Positions 44,199 to 55,512 of a stretch of DNA of 64,000 nt are shown in pieces (within the stretch, counting starts at the first letter, position 1; the number at the start of each line of letters is the position of its first letter). Origin of the DNA: Elymus sibiricus. Lineage: Eukaryota > Streptophyta > Magnoliopsida > Poales > Poaceae. The notes beneath the pieces were generated by a model. That model saw only the letters and a list, made by a program, of their open reading frames with translations, was not told the origin of the DNA and did no database searches. Position numbers and translations under genes: made by a program. Location: positions 540,248,222 to 540,312,221 of the forward strand of contig CM077667.1 in the NCBI GenBank assembly GCA_039707655.1. The letters run 5' to 3'.

Positions 44199-44961
44199 CC
44201 ATGCTATACTGCTTAGAACCAGGGCTCCAAAAATGTTTTGAGTACCACGGGGCCTATGAGATGTTTCAGGAGCTGAAAATGGTGTTTCAGGCTCACACCC
44301 ATGTGGAGAGGTATGAAGCCTCGCACAAGTTCTTTAGTTGTAAGATGGAGGAGAACAGCTCCGTTAGCGAGCACGTACTCAAAATGTCTGGGTACGCCAA
44401 CCGTCTCAATCATTTGGGAGTTGCTATTCCCGATGAAGTAGCAATTGACAGGGTTCTCTAGTCACTGCCACCAAGCAACAAGGGCTTTGTGATGAACTAT
44501 AACATGCAAGGGATGGAAAAGACACACCCTGAGCTTCTTGTGATGCTTAAAACCGCGGAAGTAGAAATCAAGAAAGAGCATCAAGTGTTGATGGTCAAAA
44601 AGACCACCAATTTCAAGAAGGGTATGGGAAAGAAAGGGAACTTCAAGAAGAATGGATAGGAAGTTGCCGCTCCCATGAAGAAACCCAAGGATGGACCCAA
44701 ACATGACATTGACTGTTTCTACTGCAAGGGGAATGGCCACTGAAAGCGTAACTGCCCCAAGTATTTGGCAGATAAGAAGGATGGCAACATCAACAAAGGT
44801 ATATTTGATATACATGTTATTGATGTGTACCTAACTAGTGCTCGTAGTAGCGCCTAGGTCTTTTATACTGGTTCGGTTGCTAATATTTGTAACTCAAAAC
44901 AGGAGCTGCGGAATAAACCAAGACTAGCTAAGGATGAGGTGATGATGCGCGTTGGAAATGG
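44199..44961 (+). pseudogene. BARE-type gag continued, to the protease region
   Basis: Resumes after the Sabrina-like element with CAMLYCLEPGLQKCFE, FQELKMVFQAH and VSEHVLKMSGYANRLN. After a TAG at 44459-44461 it continues with YNMQGMEKTHPEL and the knuckle CFYCKGNGH, where the expected Trp codon is TGA. Further on a TAG replaces the Trp before VFYTGSVAN, the altered protease site. Several of these stops are one C-to-T or G-to-A change away from the expected codon. The sequence ends at an inverted BARE LTR at 44962. Confidence 0.88.
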
Positions 44962-45432
44962 TGATGGGGAACGTTGCATGAAAATCAAAAAATTTCCAAC
45001 GTAACACCCAAGATCTAATCTAGGAGATGCATAGCAACGAGGGGAGAGTGTGTCTACATACCCTTGTAGACCGAAAGCGGAAGCATATATAACGCGGTTG
45101 AAGTAGTTGTACCCTTCGTGATCCAATCACGATCCAATCCGATCTAGCGCCGAACGGACGACACCTCCACATTCAGCACACGTGCAGCTCGATGACATCT
45201 CCTCCTCCTTGATCCAGCAAGCGAGGGTGGAGAAGTAGATGGGATCCTAACCAGCACGACGGCATGGTGGAGATGGTGGTGGTGCAGTGCCGGCAAGGCT
45301 TCGCCAAGCGCATCCGGGACGACGAACCAGGAAGAACGGGAGAGATGGGAGAGGGGCAGCCTCGTAGGCAAAGGGGTGAGCCCCTCCCCTTGCACCTCCA
45401 CCCTTTATATAGGGGTGAGGGAGGGGTGACAC
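44962..45432 (-). repeat. Partial 3' LTR (TATA to end) of the minus BARE-type copy
   Basis: Inverted LTR end TGATGGGGAACGTTGCATG at 44962. It contains TATATAAAGG (rc near 45405-45415) and is fused to pol at about 45433. Confidence 0.85.
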
Positions 45433-45435
45433 ATC

Positions 45436-46926
45436 AGTATGTATTATTTCCAACAAGTCACTTGCCCGCTCCATTGTACCGGAAAATGAGGTTTTCGTCA
45501 TCTTGCCCATGAGGCATGGTTCACATGTTTCAAATGATTCATAATCAAGTGATTCCAAAAGTCCATCAGCATGGAGTTTCTTCATGCGCTTTACACCAAT
45601 ATGACCTAAGCGGCAGTGCCACAAGTATGTGGTACTATCATCATTAACTTTGCATCTTTTGGCATCAATATTATGAACATGTGTATCACTACGATCGAGA
45701 TTCAACAAGAATAAACCATTCACATTTGGTGCATGACCATAAAAGATATTATTCATATAAATAGAACAACCATTATTCTCTGACTTCAATGAATAACCGT
45801 CTCGCAGTAAACATGATCCAGATATAATGTTCATGCTCAACGCAGGCCCCAAATAACAATTATTTAGGTTTAAAACTAATCCCGAAGGTAGACGTAGAGG
45901 GAGCGTGCCGACGGCGATCACCTCAACCTTGGAGCCATTTCCAATGCGCATCGTCACCTCGTCCTTAGCTAGTCTCCGTTTAGTCCATAGCTCCTGTTTC
46001 GAGTTACAAATATTAGCTACTGAACCTCTATCGAATACCCAGACGCTACTACGAGCACTAGTAAGGTACACATCAATAACATGTATATCAAATATACCTT
46101 TGTTGACGTTGCCAGCCTTCTTATCTGTCAAGTACTTGGGGCAGTTCCGCTTCCAGTGGCCATTTCCCTTGCAATAGAAGCACTCAGTCTCGGGTTTAGC
46201 CTTGAGTTTCTTTACTGGAGTGGCAACTGGCTTGCCATTCTTCCTGAAGTTTCCCTTCTTTCCCTTGCCCTTCTTGAAACTAGTGGTCTTTTTGACCATC
46301 AACACTTGATGCTCCTTCTTGATTTCTACTTCCGCGGCTTTAAGCATCGCGAAAAGCTCCGGGATCGTCTTCTCCATCCCTTGCATGTTATAGTTCATCA
46401 CGAAGCTCTTGTAGCTTGGTGGCAGTGACAGGAGAACTCTGTCAATCACCACTTCATCCGGAAGATTAACTCCCAACTAATTCAAGTGATTGTAGTACCC
46501 AGACATTTTGAGTACATGCTCACTAACGGAGTTATTCTCTTCCATCTTGTAGCCAAAGAACTTGTCGGAGGTGTCATACCTCTCAACCCGGGCATGCGCC
46601 TGAAATACCAATTTCAGCTCTTGGAACATCTCATATGCTCTATGGTGCTCAAAACGTCTTTGGAGCCCCGGTTCTAAACCGTAAATCATGGCGCACTGAA
46701 CTATCGAGTAGTCATCAGAACATGCCTGCCAGTCGGTCACAACATCCACAAACGACGCTGGAGGGGGTGGCGCACCGAGCGGTACATCAAGGACATAAGC
46801 CTTCTGTGCAGCAGTGAGGATAATCCTCAAGTTACGGACCCAATCCGCATAGTTGCTTCCATCATCTTTCAACTTTGTTTTCTCTAGGAACGCATTAAAA
46901 TTCAGGGGAGCTATAGCGCGAGCCAT
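45436..46926 (-). pseudogene. BARE-type gag-protease-integrase fragment
   Basis: From ATG at 46926: LNFNAFLEKTKLKDDGSNY, ADWVRNLRIILTAAQKAYVLD, a TAG at 46477-46479 where relatives have Gln, then LGVNLPDE, CCHC knuckle CFYCKGNGHWKRNC, protease with VFDRGSVAN (DTG changed to DRG), GAG-pre-integrase YLWHCRLGHIGVKRM, integrase zinc CEPCLMGK and IIHTDV, after which the frame runs into LTR sequence. The fusion ends integrase just after its first catalytic Asp. The protease active site is lost, so the copy is dead. It is the best preserved BARE-type coding piece in the window. Confidence 0.9.
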
Positions 46927-48201
46927 TTATCTACAACATAATTTTGCAAAGACAATTTAGACTATATTCATGATAATGAGTTCAATTAATCAAATTACTA
47001 AAGAACTCCCACTTAAATCAACATCCCTCAAGTTGTCTAAGTGTTTACATGATCCAAATCAACTAACCCATGTCCGATCATCACGTGAGATGGGGCAGTC
47101 ATCAATGGTGAACATCTCCATGTTGATCCTATCTACTATATGACTCATGTTCGACCTTTCGATCCTCCATGTTACGAGGCCATGTCTGTACATGCCAGGA
47201 TCATCAATTTTAACCCAAGTATTCCACATGTGTAAAACTGGCTTACACCCGTTGTATGGGAACGAAGAGTCTATCACACCCGATCATCACGAGGTGCTTC
47301 GAAACGACAAACTTTCGCAACGGTGCATACTTAGGGAGAACACCTTTTATCTTGAAATTAAGTGAAGGGTTCATCTTATAATGCTACTGTCGTCCTAAGC
47401 AAAATAAGATGCATAAAAGATAAACATCACATGCAACCAATATGTGACATGCTATGGCCATTATCAACTTGTGCTTTTGATCTCCATCTCCCAAGCACCG
47501 GCTTGATCTCCATCGTCACCGGCATGACACCATGATCTCCATCATCGTGTTGTCATGTGGTTGTCTCCACCAACTATTGCTTCTACAACTATTGCTAACG
47601 CATATCGATAAAGTAAAGCAATTACATGGCGCTTAAAGATTGACACGCAGGTCATACAATAAATTAAATACAACCCTATGGCTCCTGCCGGTTGCCGTAC
47701 TCATTGACATGCAAGTCATGAAAACTATTACAAAACATGATCATCTCATACATCAATTATATATCAAATCACATCTTGGCCATATCACATCACAACATGC
47801 CCTGCAAAAACAAGTTAGACGTCCTCTACTTTGTTGTTGCAAATTTTACGTGGCTTGTTGGGCAACTAGAAAGAACCGTTCTTGCCTATGCATAGCCACA
47901 ACGGTGATATTCAAGTTGCCTTTTAACCTTCTACAAGGACCACTAATATCAAATCGAATCCAACTAAAGTGGGAGAGACAGACACCCGCCATCCACCTTA
48001 TGCAATACAAGTTGCATGTCTGTCGGTGGAACCGGTCTCTTGTGCGAGGAAAAGTAAAGTTGGTCTGGGCCGCTTCATCCCACAATACCGCCGAATCCAA
48101 TATAACAATTAGAGGTAAGCAATCTGAACATCAACGCCCAAAACTTATTTCTGTGCTACTCGTGCATATCATCTATGCATAGACCTAGCTCATGATGCCA
48201 C
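46927..48201 (-). other. Leader of the minus BARE-type element
   Basis: Non-coding. It is the inverted counterpart of 36087-37334 (shared text around GTTGTAGAAGCAATAG and the 'GGAGATCA..CCGG' repeats). Confidence 0.75.
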
Positions 48202-48663
48202 TGATGGGGAAGGTTGCATGAAAATCAAATTTTTTCCTATGTAACACCCAAGATCTAATCTAGGAGATGCATAGCTACGAGGGGAGAGTGCATCTACATA
48301 CCCTTGTAGACCGAAAGCGGAAATGTATATAACACGGTTGAAGTAGTTGTACCCTTCGCGATCCAATCCGATCTAGCGCCGAACGGACGACACCTCCGCG
48401 TTCAGCACATGTGCAGCTCGATGACGTCTCCTCCTCCTTGATCCAGCAAGCGAGGGTGGAGAAGTAGATGGGATCTCGACCAGCATGATGGCATGGTGGA
48501 GATGGTGGTGGTGCAGTGCCGACAGGGCTTCGCCAAGCGCCTCCGGGACGATGAACGAGGAAGAACGGGAGAGATGGGAGAGGGTCAGCCTCGTAGGCAA
48601 AGGGGTGAGCCCCTCCCCTTGCGCCTCCATCCTTTATATAGGGGTGAGGGAGGGGCCGGACAT
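48202..48663 (-). repeat. Partial 5' LTR (TATA to end) of the minus BARE-type copy
   Basis: Closely similar to 44962-45432. It is cut at GGGTGAGGGAGGGG on its upstream side and directly followed by a 10-bp hairpin (48661-48688). Confidence 0.85.
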
Positions 48664-48688
48664 CCCTTGGAACCTCCTCCAAGGGATG
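48661..48688. other. Perfect 10-bp stem hairpin at an element junction
   Basis: CATCCCTTGG and CCAAGGGATG are separated by eight bases, exactly where the BARE LTR ends and gypsy sequence begins. Confidence 0.7.
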
Positions 48689-48699
48689 AATAGTATGTG

Positions 48700-50357
48700 A
48701 ACAGTAATCCTCCGACATTCCCCCGGCATGGAGACGGGGATCCAACCCCACCCGCTAGGCCATATGATTTGCGAGGAAAGTTAAACGCAAAGCCCGCCCC
48801 ATCTCGATCCATATACGGATCCAGGGGACACGAGCCTGCCGGACAGGCTGGATACCAGGAATGGCTAGAAAAGCATGGTAGGGCTCAGGATAATACATAT
48901 GCTCGGACAACAACTGACATCCGACATAACGCAGTTTGGATTAGAGGAGCCGCTCACCCCATGTGTTTTACAGACGAGGTCATGCAACATTAGTTCCAAG
49001 AAGGGTTTAAACCCGTTAATATTGAACAATATGATGGAACAACTGACCCGGCTGTGTGGATTGAAGATTTCCTCCTCCACATCCATATGGCTCAAGGAGA
49101 TGACCTCCACGCCATCAAATACCTACAGTTAAAGCTTAAAGGACCGGCGAGGCACTGGCCAAATAGCTTGCCCGAGAACTCTATTGGAAGCTGGGAAGAG
49201 CTTGAAGATGCCTTCCGAGCTAATTTTTCGGGCACCTTTGTTCAGCCCCCGGATGCCGATGACCCTAGCCACATCATCCAGAAGCCCGGCAAGTCCGCTA
49301 GGCATTTTGGAATCGGTTCTTGACCAAGAAAAACCAAATAGTAGGCTGTCCCGATGCAGAAGCAATTGCCTCTTTCCGGCACAGCATCCACGATGAATGG
49401 CTAGCGCGACAGCTCAGACAGAACAAGCCGAAAACCATGGCGGCTCTCACCTCCCTAATGACCCAGTTTTGCGCAGGCGAGGATAGCTAGTTGGCTCGTA
49501 GAAGCAATAACAACGAAGACCTTAGCACCTCCAAGGTGCGCGATGGAAACGGGAAGCCTAGGCACAAAAAAAACAACAAGCGCCGTCACAAAGGCAATGG
49601 CAGTGATGCCGATGAGGCGATCGTAAATGCTGGATTTAGTAATCCACGGACCGGCCAGAAAAAGAAGCCCTTTAAAGGGAAAATAGATGGCCCGTCCACA
49701 CTGGACAAGATCCTTGACAAACCTTGCCAAATTCATGGTACTTCGGATAAACCTACTAATCACTCCAACCGAAATTGCTGGGTCATCAAGCAAGCCGGTA
49801 AGATTGCAGTCGAGAACCAAGGCAAAGGTCAGCCTCGTAGCAAGGACGAGGACGAACCTCCCAGGCCAGGCAATGGAGGCCAAAAACAATTTCCTCCTGA
49901 AGTAAAGGATGTGAACATGATTTACATTACCCATATCCCTAAAAAGGAGAGGAAGCGCGCGCTCCGAGATGTTTACGCCTTGGAGCCCGTAGCACCAAAG
50001 TATAATCCATGGTCGGCTTGGCCGATCATGTTTGACCGGCGAGACCATCCGACCATTATCCATCATGGAGGGATGGCGGCTCTGGTGCCCGATCCTATAG
50101 TGGACGGTTTTCATCTCACACGGGTCCTTATGGATGGAGGCAGCGGCCTCAACCTGATTTATGCTGACACAGTCAGGAAGATGGACATCGATCCATCAAG
50201 GATTAAGCCTAGCAATACCTCTTTCAAGGGTATCATACCAGGTGTTGAGGTACGATGCTCTGGGACTATTACCCTGGAAGTAGTCTTCGACTCTCCCGAG
50301 AACTTCCGAAGCGAAGATTTAATCTTTGACATTGTTCCTTTTCGAAGTTGTTATCAC
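48700..50357 (+). pseudogene. Ty3/gypsy gag-protease fragment (Fatima-like?)
   Basis: Gag core: GFKPVNIEQYDGTTDPAVW, FLLHIHMAQGDDLHAIKYL, LKGPARHWPNSLP, WEELEDAFRANF. After a frameshift near 49310 come the rest of the core and a TAG before LARRSNNNEDL. The next frame (49491 on) has a Lys/Arg-rich linker, CQIHGTSDKPTNHSNRNCW (a shortened knuckle), then VNMIYITHIPKKERKRALRDV. The retropepsin-like site is VLMDGGSGLNLIYADT (DGG, usual DGGSS/DSG type) and the fragment ends at VPFRSCYH. No 5' LTR is present. The chromovirus inserted at 50358. The remainder may lie right of the window. Fatima is a recollection, not a match I could test. Confidence 0.85.
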
Positions 50358-51667
50358 TGTAACACCCCAAAAATTTTAATTTGGTTTTTGCCAGCAAATT
50401 CTTATTTTGGTTTTGGAGGAGGTCATTTGAATTTTTTTTTCCAAGAGAACCTCCTTCTAAATAAATTTTGATGGCAATTCTTTTTGAGACCTTTCTCAAA
50501 TTTGGTTCTGGTCTTAAGGGTTTTTCATCTTGTGATTGTGTCAACACAATTACTCTTGGATTCTTTTACTTTTTCTTTTATTAAAAGAATTCTTTTATTT
50601 GGATTTATTCCTTTCTTTTCTTTTTTTAAAAGAATCCTATGTCACTCCTTTGCCATAATCTTTCCTAAAGATCTTTCTTCCAAAATCTATCCTATCCACT
50701 TTGGATCAAGTCAAGCATCCAATTCCAGCAAGTTTCAACCTATTTTTGATTTTTATTCTATTTAATTCTTTCTCAATTCTTTTTCTGTCTTTTTCCTGGA
50801 CTACTTTGATTTACAAAGGAAGTACCAGATTTCTTTGATCTTTGACCCCAAGAAAATTTCCCCAGCTTCTCCTTAGAACCCTCAACCTAGATCACCAAAA
50901 ATCTCCTGGTCCACAGTCCAAAAATTTCAAAATCTGGTTGCTGCAAGTTTGGACCAGATTTGCAAATTTGGATGGAATTCATATTTTCTTTCTTCCAAAA
51001 ATTCTGACAAACATCAGGGAGCCTCTAGATGCATCAAGAGACCCCCTCACCAAGTTTCAGCTCCAGATAAATTTCCCTCGTGCCAAAATCATTTCATCGA
51101 GCAGGTGCAGTGCACTGTTCCTGTCAGTTTCAGAAATTCAGAAAGTTCAGAGAAGAGGGCAGTGTCGTATTCGTCAGTGAGCTTCGTCAATCTCGCCATT
51201 TCCTCGCTTGGCCTCTTGCTCGCTGTTGCTCCTCCTTATCCACGCGCCGCACGGTCGGTTGGCTGGACGTGGGCGTCGGTGGTGAGCCGTCCCATCGTCT
51301 CCGGCGAGTACCGCGACGACAGAACCTCCCGCTGCGGCCGCCAGAGAGGTGCAGCGAAGATCACCGCAATCCAGCACCGCCCAAACCTCCAGGAGCTTCC
51401 GCGTGGCCATCTTATCTTCAGAGCGCGCTAAGGGACACTCGCCGTGGCCTGGGAGGCGCAGAGCACGCTCCCTGCCGCCGACGAGCCCATGAGGCTGTTC
51501 CGTTCAATTCCCGAGCACCAGGCCAAATTAGGCCGAGCTAATGCATTGAATGGAACCTAGGGTCGAATCCGAAGCTGCCGACATCTGCAAACCGCCTGCT
51601 AAGCCACTGCCTCGCCGTAATCGCTCGCCGGACTTATCCCGTTCTCGGGCACCCCCTCGATTCCGGC

Positions 51668-51676
51668 TATAAATAG
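51668..51676 (+). promoter_or_regulatory. TATA box in chromovirus LTR 1
   Basis: GGCTATAAATAGAGCCC, a strong plant TATA box. The same site is at 61607-61615 in LTR 2. Confidence 0.75.
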
Positions 51677-53415
51677 AGCCCTAGCCCCTACACTCGCTCC
51701 AGCACGCCTCCTCCTACTCCCATAGCCCCGCCAAGCTCACCAGAGGGACTCGGGGAAGTCTTCTTCTCCGACTCCGGCCGCCCCGATCCGCCACGGGCTC
51801 CCGGTCGATTCGCTCTGGTCAGTGCATCCCCGCCGCCCAAAACTTGCCAGTAGTAATATTTTCCACCGCCCGTTCTAACCCGCGCGTCAATTCGGTGAAA
51901 GCAGACCTCTCCGTCGAGATCCAACTTCACCCGACGCCGCCGTCCGCCGGAGAGGAGAAGGTCGTCGCCGTGGTGCTTCCCGTCGACTCCTTCCACTTCT
52001 CACCGACGCGGTCCATTCCCCTGAGCACGCCGGTACCCTTCTTTCCCTCTAGCTCGCCGTGGTTCGTCGCCGGCGATCGCCGTAAGCTCTCTGGCGCCGG
52101 CGAGCCGTTTTCAAACCTGACAGGTGGACCCCCCCTGTCAGCCTCTCTTCTTTTTTTCGAACCGTTTTCTGTTGGCGTATTCGGGCAGAGTACGTTTTCT
52201 CTTTGAGCTGGCGTAGTTTCCCCGAAACGTTTTCTGTTCTTTTCAATCTAGCCCCTGGGAAACTTTCTGTTTATAACAGATTAGTCCCTGGATTTATTTT
52301 CTTTATAACTTTTAAACTAAAACTGATTTTGAGTTGATTCTTTTTCTGTCACCTTTATTTTTCTGTCTAGTTTTTTATAGTATTTATTTGAAAAATATTT
52401 GGAACAAATTTTTGTCACACGCGGTATTTACGTTAGAATTCGTATATGTGATTTCGTAGATACCGAGGAAGGAGACGGTGCCGTCAACTTCACCGAGTTA
52501 GACTCTGACTACTCCGAACCAGGCAAGCATGTTTGAACCTTTGATATGACGAGTGTTTTGCATGTTTGCTTGCATGATGTTTTGCATGACATGGTTATGG
52601 AAGTATTTGAAATATGTTTTATTTCATACATGATGGGTTACAAGTGAGCCACAAAACTTGATGAGATATGAGGCAACCTAGTCATGTTGTGGCATGATAG
52701 GTTGTACGCCGGTATTGTTGGAGCATGCCGGTATTAACAAAGAAAACTGTTTAAACTCCAGTGTTGACATAGATCGAGTCTTGTCCCCGTTCACCTTCTT
52801 TTCGTGCTACCACATGTTTTCTGCAAAGAATACGGTTTAGTAAGTTGCAAACCTCTTTCCATGTACACACCAAATAGAGGGGCCGTGATGAAGGTACCAT
52901 GGCCCTGGATAAAGCCAGTCATCCGGTCAGGGGGCATGGGTGTTTCCGGTTGGACCGAGAGGGGGGCACCCCTTAGAGCGCGCGATATAAATTTGATCCC
53001 ATGCTATTCGAGGTAGTGGCCTCCCCGTCTTAAGGTTTTTCTGGAACGTTGCCTAGGGTGATTCCTGGCAGCGGGATGAAAAATGGGTGTGTACTGGTCA
53101 GATGTGTTTTCTTCTAAAATACCGTAGACGGAACTAGTCCTTTGTGACTACTGAAATCCGTTGACTGTGGGTAAAGAGTACAACCTCTGCAGAGTCAAAA
53201 CTATTCGAGCCGTGTCCACGGTCAAGGACGTTGGTTGACAGGTCAAGTGTCGGTCTCAGTGTCAGTCTCTGGAGAACTAATATGTTAAACAACAGAAGTG
53301 AATTTTGCTGAATATTATTCTTGTGGATGGATTAACCTGTTTATTATTATGATATGCCGAGTATTCCTTGGGATGGTGTTACCTCCTGGATTACTCGTAT
53401 TTTTAATGATACTGA

Positions 53416-53900
53416 TATAAGCCCTTTCTGTGATATCGCTCAGACGTCCGACTGTGGCATGCTTGTCATTTACTTTTCAATATAAGCCCTTTCTGTGATG
53501 TCGCTCAGACGTCCGACTGTGGCATGCTTGTCATTTACTTTTCAATATAAGCCCTTTCTGTGATGTCGCTCAGACGTCTGACTGTGGCATGCTTGTCATT
53601 TACTTTTCAATATAAGCCCTTTCTGTGATGTCGCTCAGACGTCCGACTGTGGCATGCTTGTCATTTACTTTTCAATATAAGCCCTTTCTGTGATGTCGCT
53701 CAGACGTCTGACTGTGGCATGCTTGTCATTTACTTTTCAATATAAGCCCTTTATGTGATGTCGCTCAGACGTCCGACTGCGGCATGCTCGTCAGTTATTT
53801 TTATTTTGACATAAGCCCTTTATGTGGTGTCGCACCGACGCCCGACTGAGGCACGTCTTCTATTTTTTTTTACCTTTTGAGGCGTCGCTTCAGACACCCG
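53416..53900 (+). repeat. 65-bp tandem repeats in LTR 1 (six units plus degenerate end)
   Basis: Units start TATAAGCCCTTTCTGTGATG at 53416, 53481, 53546, 53611, 53676 and 53741, an exact 65-bp period. One or two degenerate units follow to about 53900. Confidence 0.95.
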
Positions 53901-54570
53901 ATCGGTCTTCTTCTTATTATATTGGGATTTCGGGAGGACTACCGCCCGACTTCCTTTCTTTATTTTTACTGTGCAAATTTTAAATACCTGTGTGTGTATT
54001 ATAAATCCTGCTCATGTGCATCATGCTTGCATTTGTTATATCTTATGTCCAAACTGTTTGCGAGTACCTTCGAAGTACTCACTGGCTTGTCCCTGGCTAT
54101 TGTTTTGGCCAGATGTTGACGAAGGCGATCTTATGGATGAAGAGTACGATAACGAGTCCGACGCCTAGAGGAGTCCCAGTCTGTCTCTTGCGATCCTGGA
54201 GTTTGTCACTTGATTATATACGCTTCCGCTACACAAATAAATCATCAAGCCTCACCCCGATGCTTGATGAGCTGTAAGATATGAGAGTTATGTCACCCAC
54301 TCCGCTGTGACATACCCACCATTTTTTTTATTTTTACGAGTCAATAGTTATGCCACCACATCCATTGTGACATATCCGCCATTATGTGTAATATTGGCGT
54401 GCTTGTAATAAATTGTTGAGCAAGCCTCAGCTCAACACTATAATATATTCAGTACTACTGGACTTTTGTATCAAGGATTTGTCTACCAGTAAGAAGGATT
54501 TTCTGTACTAGCCGGACTATCAGGACGGTTTTTCAATAAAGGTTTTGTTGGAAAACCGGCCTTGACAACC

Positions 54571-54584
54571 TTGGTACCAGAGCC
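54571..54584 (+). promoter_or_regulatory. tRNA-Met-type primer-binding site, chromovirus
   Basis: TTGGTACCAGAGCC, three bases after the LTR. It differs from TGGTATCAGAGCC by one base. Confidence 0.8.
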
Positions 54585-54729
54585 AGGCTGACTGTAGGAA
54601 GCCACTAGGTGCGATCGCTAATCGGTTATTAGCATAATTTATTTTAGCAGTTTGCAAATTGTAGCAATTTTCTGTTAGTCATCATAAATTTATGATTTGA
54701 CTATCTGGAATTTTTGTCTACTTTTGTAG

Positions 54730-55512
54730 ATGGCTGGCGGCGACTGTGAGTTACAGGTGTTCGCCAATGTGCCCGAGGGGTTTATTAAGCTCCTCGTCTC
54801 CATCGCCAAAATCGCGATCGGGCCATCGACTCGTCCGGAGTTCACACTCTACCAGCACAAGCTCAGCGACAGCGTGTCTATGCACCAGGCCGCAGTGCAG
54901 TTTAAGGGAGGGCGTTCTGAAACACGCCACTTCCGATTTGTTGGGAGGGCCATGCCTACGGAGAGGCACGCTATGCAGATGGCTGCCCGTGAGGCAATTG
55001 CACGTCTCCGGGATGCTCTTCCTTCAATGAAAGCTCGTCGCTACCGCTACCTTCCATGCCACGTGCCCTACACATGTCACTATGCATTTGCCTGCGCTAG
55101 GGGCGAGCGAGATGAAGCCATTGAGATGCTTGTTGAGTATCTCAAAGCTCTCGAGGCAGCTTTTGATAACCTCGTGGACGACTATGTGGCTGCTCGTATG
55201 GACTCAGTTCAGGGCTGTGTTGCCAACAGGAGGGAGCTCCTCCATACAGCCCCACCTCTGTCATACATCTCGTCTGCAGCATCTTATACGCCTGCCATCG
55301 TAGCCACCGCACGACGTCTGCCTACCACTGAGGAGTTTGACCAAGTCATTGCTCCTACCCCAGTTAGCGCTGCACCACCTGCTACGCCCGCACCAGCTCC
55401 GCAGCCCAGCACTCCGCGCCTAGAGCCTATTCTTGAGGAGGAGGTTGAGTCTCCAGCACCTCTGGGACTTACCCTCGGCAGGTCGAGGGAGATTTTCACC
55501 ATCTCCGACTGA
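54730..55512 (+). CDS. Additional ORF upstream of gag (ORF0), dsRBD-like N-terminal half?
   Basis: 260 residues, intact, starting in a good context (TAG ATG GCT). Residues 36-96 have the element order of a double-stranded-RNA-binding fold: strand EFTLYQHKL, strand MHQAAVQFKG, strand RHFRFVGRA, then helix TERHAMQMAAREAIARLRD with the A-x-x-x-A-A-x-x-A pattern. The usual KKxAK basic patch of that helix is missing. Residues 125-157 look helical (DEAIEMLVEYLKALEAAFDNLVDDYVA). Residues 208-245 are Pro/Ala-rich then acidic. It lies between primer site and gag in a different frame from gag, so it needs its own translation or splicing. Extra ORFs occur in some plant LTR elements and mostly have no known role. 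The dsRBD reading is inference. Confidence 0.7.
   Translation: MAGGDCELQVFANVPEGFIKLLVSIAKIAIGPSTRPEFTLYQHKLSDSVSMHQAAVQFKGGRSETRHFRFVGRAMPTERHAMQMAAREAIARLRDALPSMKARRYRYLPCHVPYTCHYAFACARGERDEAIEMLVEYLKALEAAFDNLVDDYVAARMDSVQGCVANRRELLHTAPPLSYISSAASYTPAIVATARRLPTTEEFDQVIAPTPVSAAPPATPAPAPQPSTPRLEPILEEEVESPAPLGLTLGRSREIFTISD

Larger units (their letters stand above)
34357..44961 (+). mobile_element. Angela/BARE-type copia element, 5' part, interrupted
   Basis: The 5' LTR (34357-36086) is followed by a leader and gag. Gag is split by the Sabrina-like element 37569-44193 with a GTGCG duplication and resumes at 44199. Coding similarity continues through the zinc knuckle into the protease region and stops at about 44961, where a minus-strand BARE-type LTR end begins. 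No integrase, RT or 3' LTR of this copy is in the window. The many stops show an old copy. Confidence 0.88.
44962..48663 (-). mobile_element. BARE-type copia element, minus strand, rearranged
   Basis: Right to left: a partial LTR (48202-48663), leader with GTGGCATCATGAGC after the LTR (48201 down), gag and protease plus the first part of integrase (46926 to about 45436), then a second partial LTR (45432-44962). Most of integrase, all RT and RNase H and the U3 of the 3' LTR are deleted. Both LTRs stop at the same place just upstream of the TATA box. No matching target duplication was found. Confidence 0.85.
50358..54567 (+). repeat. 5' LTR of the chromovirus (about 4210 bp)
   Basis: The TG...CA ends are inferred from the start shared with 60304 and from TTGACA before the primer site. 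Contains TATAAATAG at 51668-51676 and a 65-bp tandem array from 53416. ORFs inside are repeated in LTR 2 only because the LTRs are near identical. Confidence 0.9.

Noticed and set aside
47640..48182. 180-codon plus-strand ORF
   Set aside because: It is antisense to the leader of the minus BARE-type element; the related leader at 36106-36585 gives a similar shadow frame.
51080..51541. 153-codon ORF conserved with 61019-61480
   Set aside because: The conservation only reflects the two LTRs of one element; the reading frames have no domain and lie in LTR leader sequence.
53416..53900. Regular 65-bp repeats resembling a CRISPR array
   Set aside because: Whole units repeat with no unique spacers, the setting is a plant LTR, and no cas genes are present.
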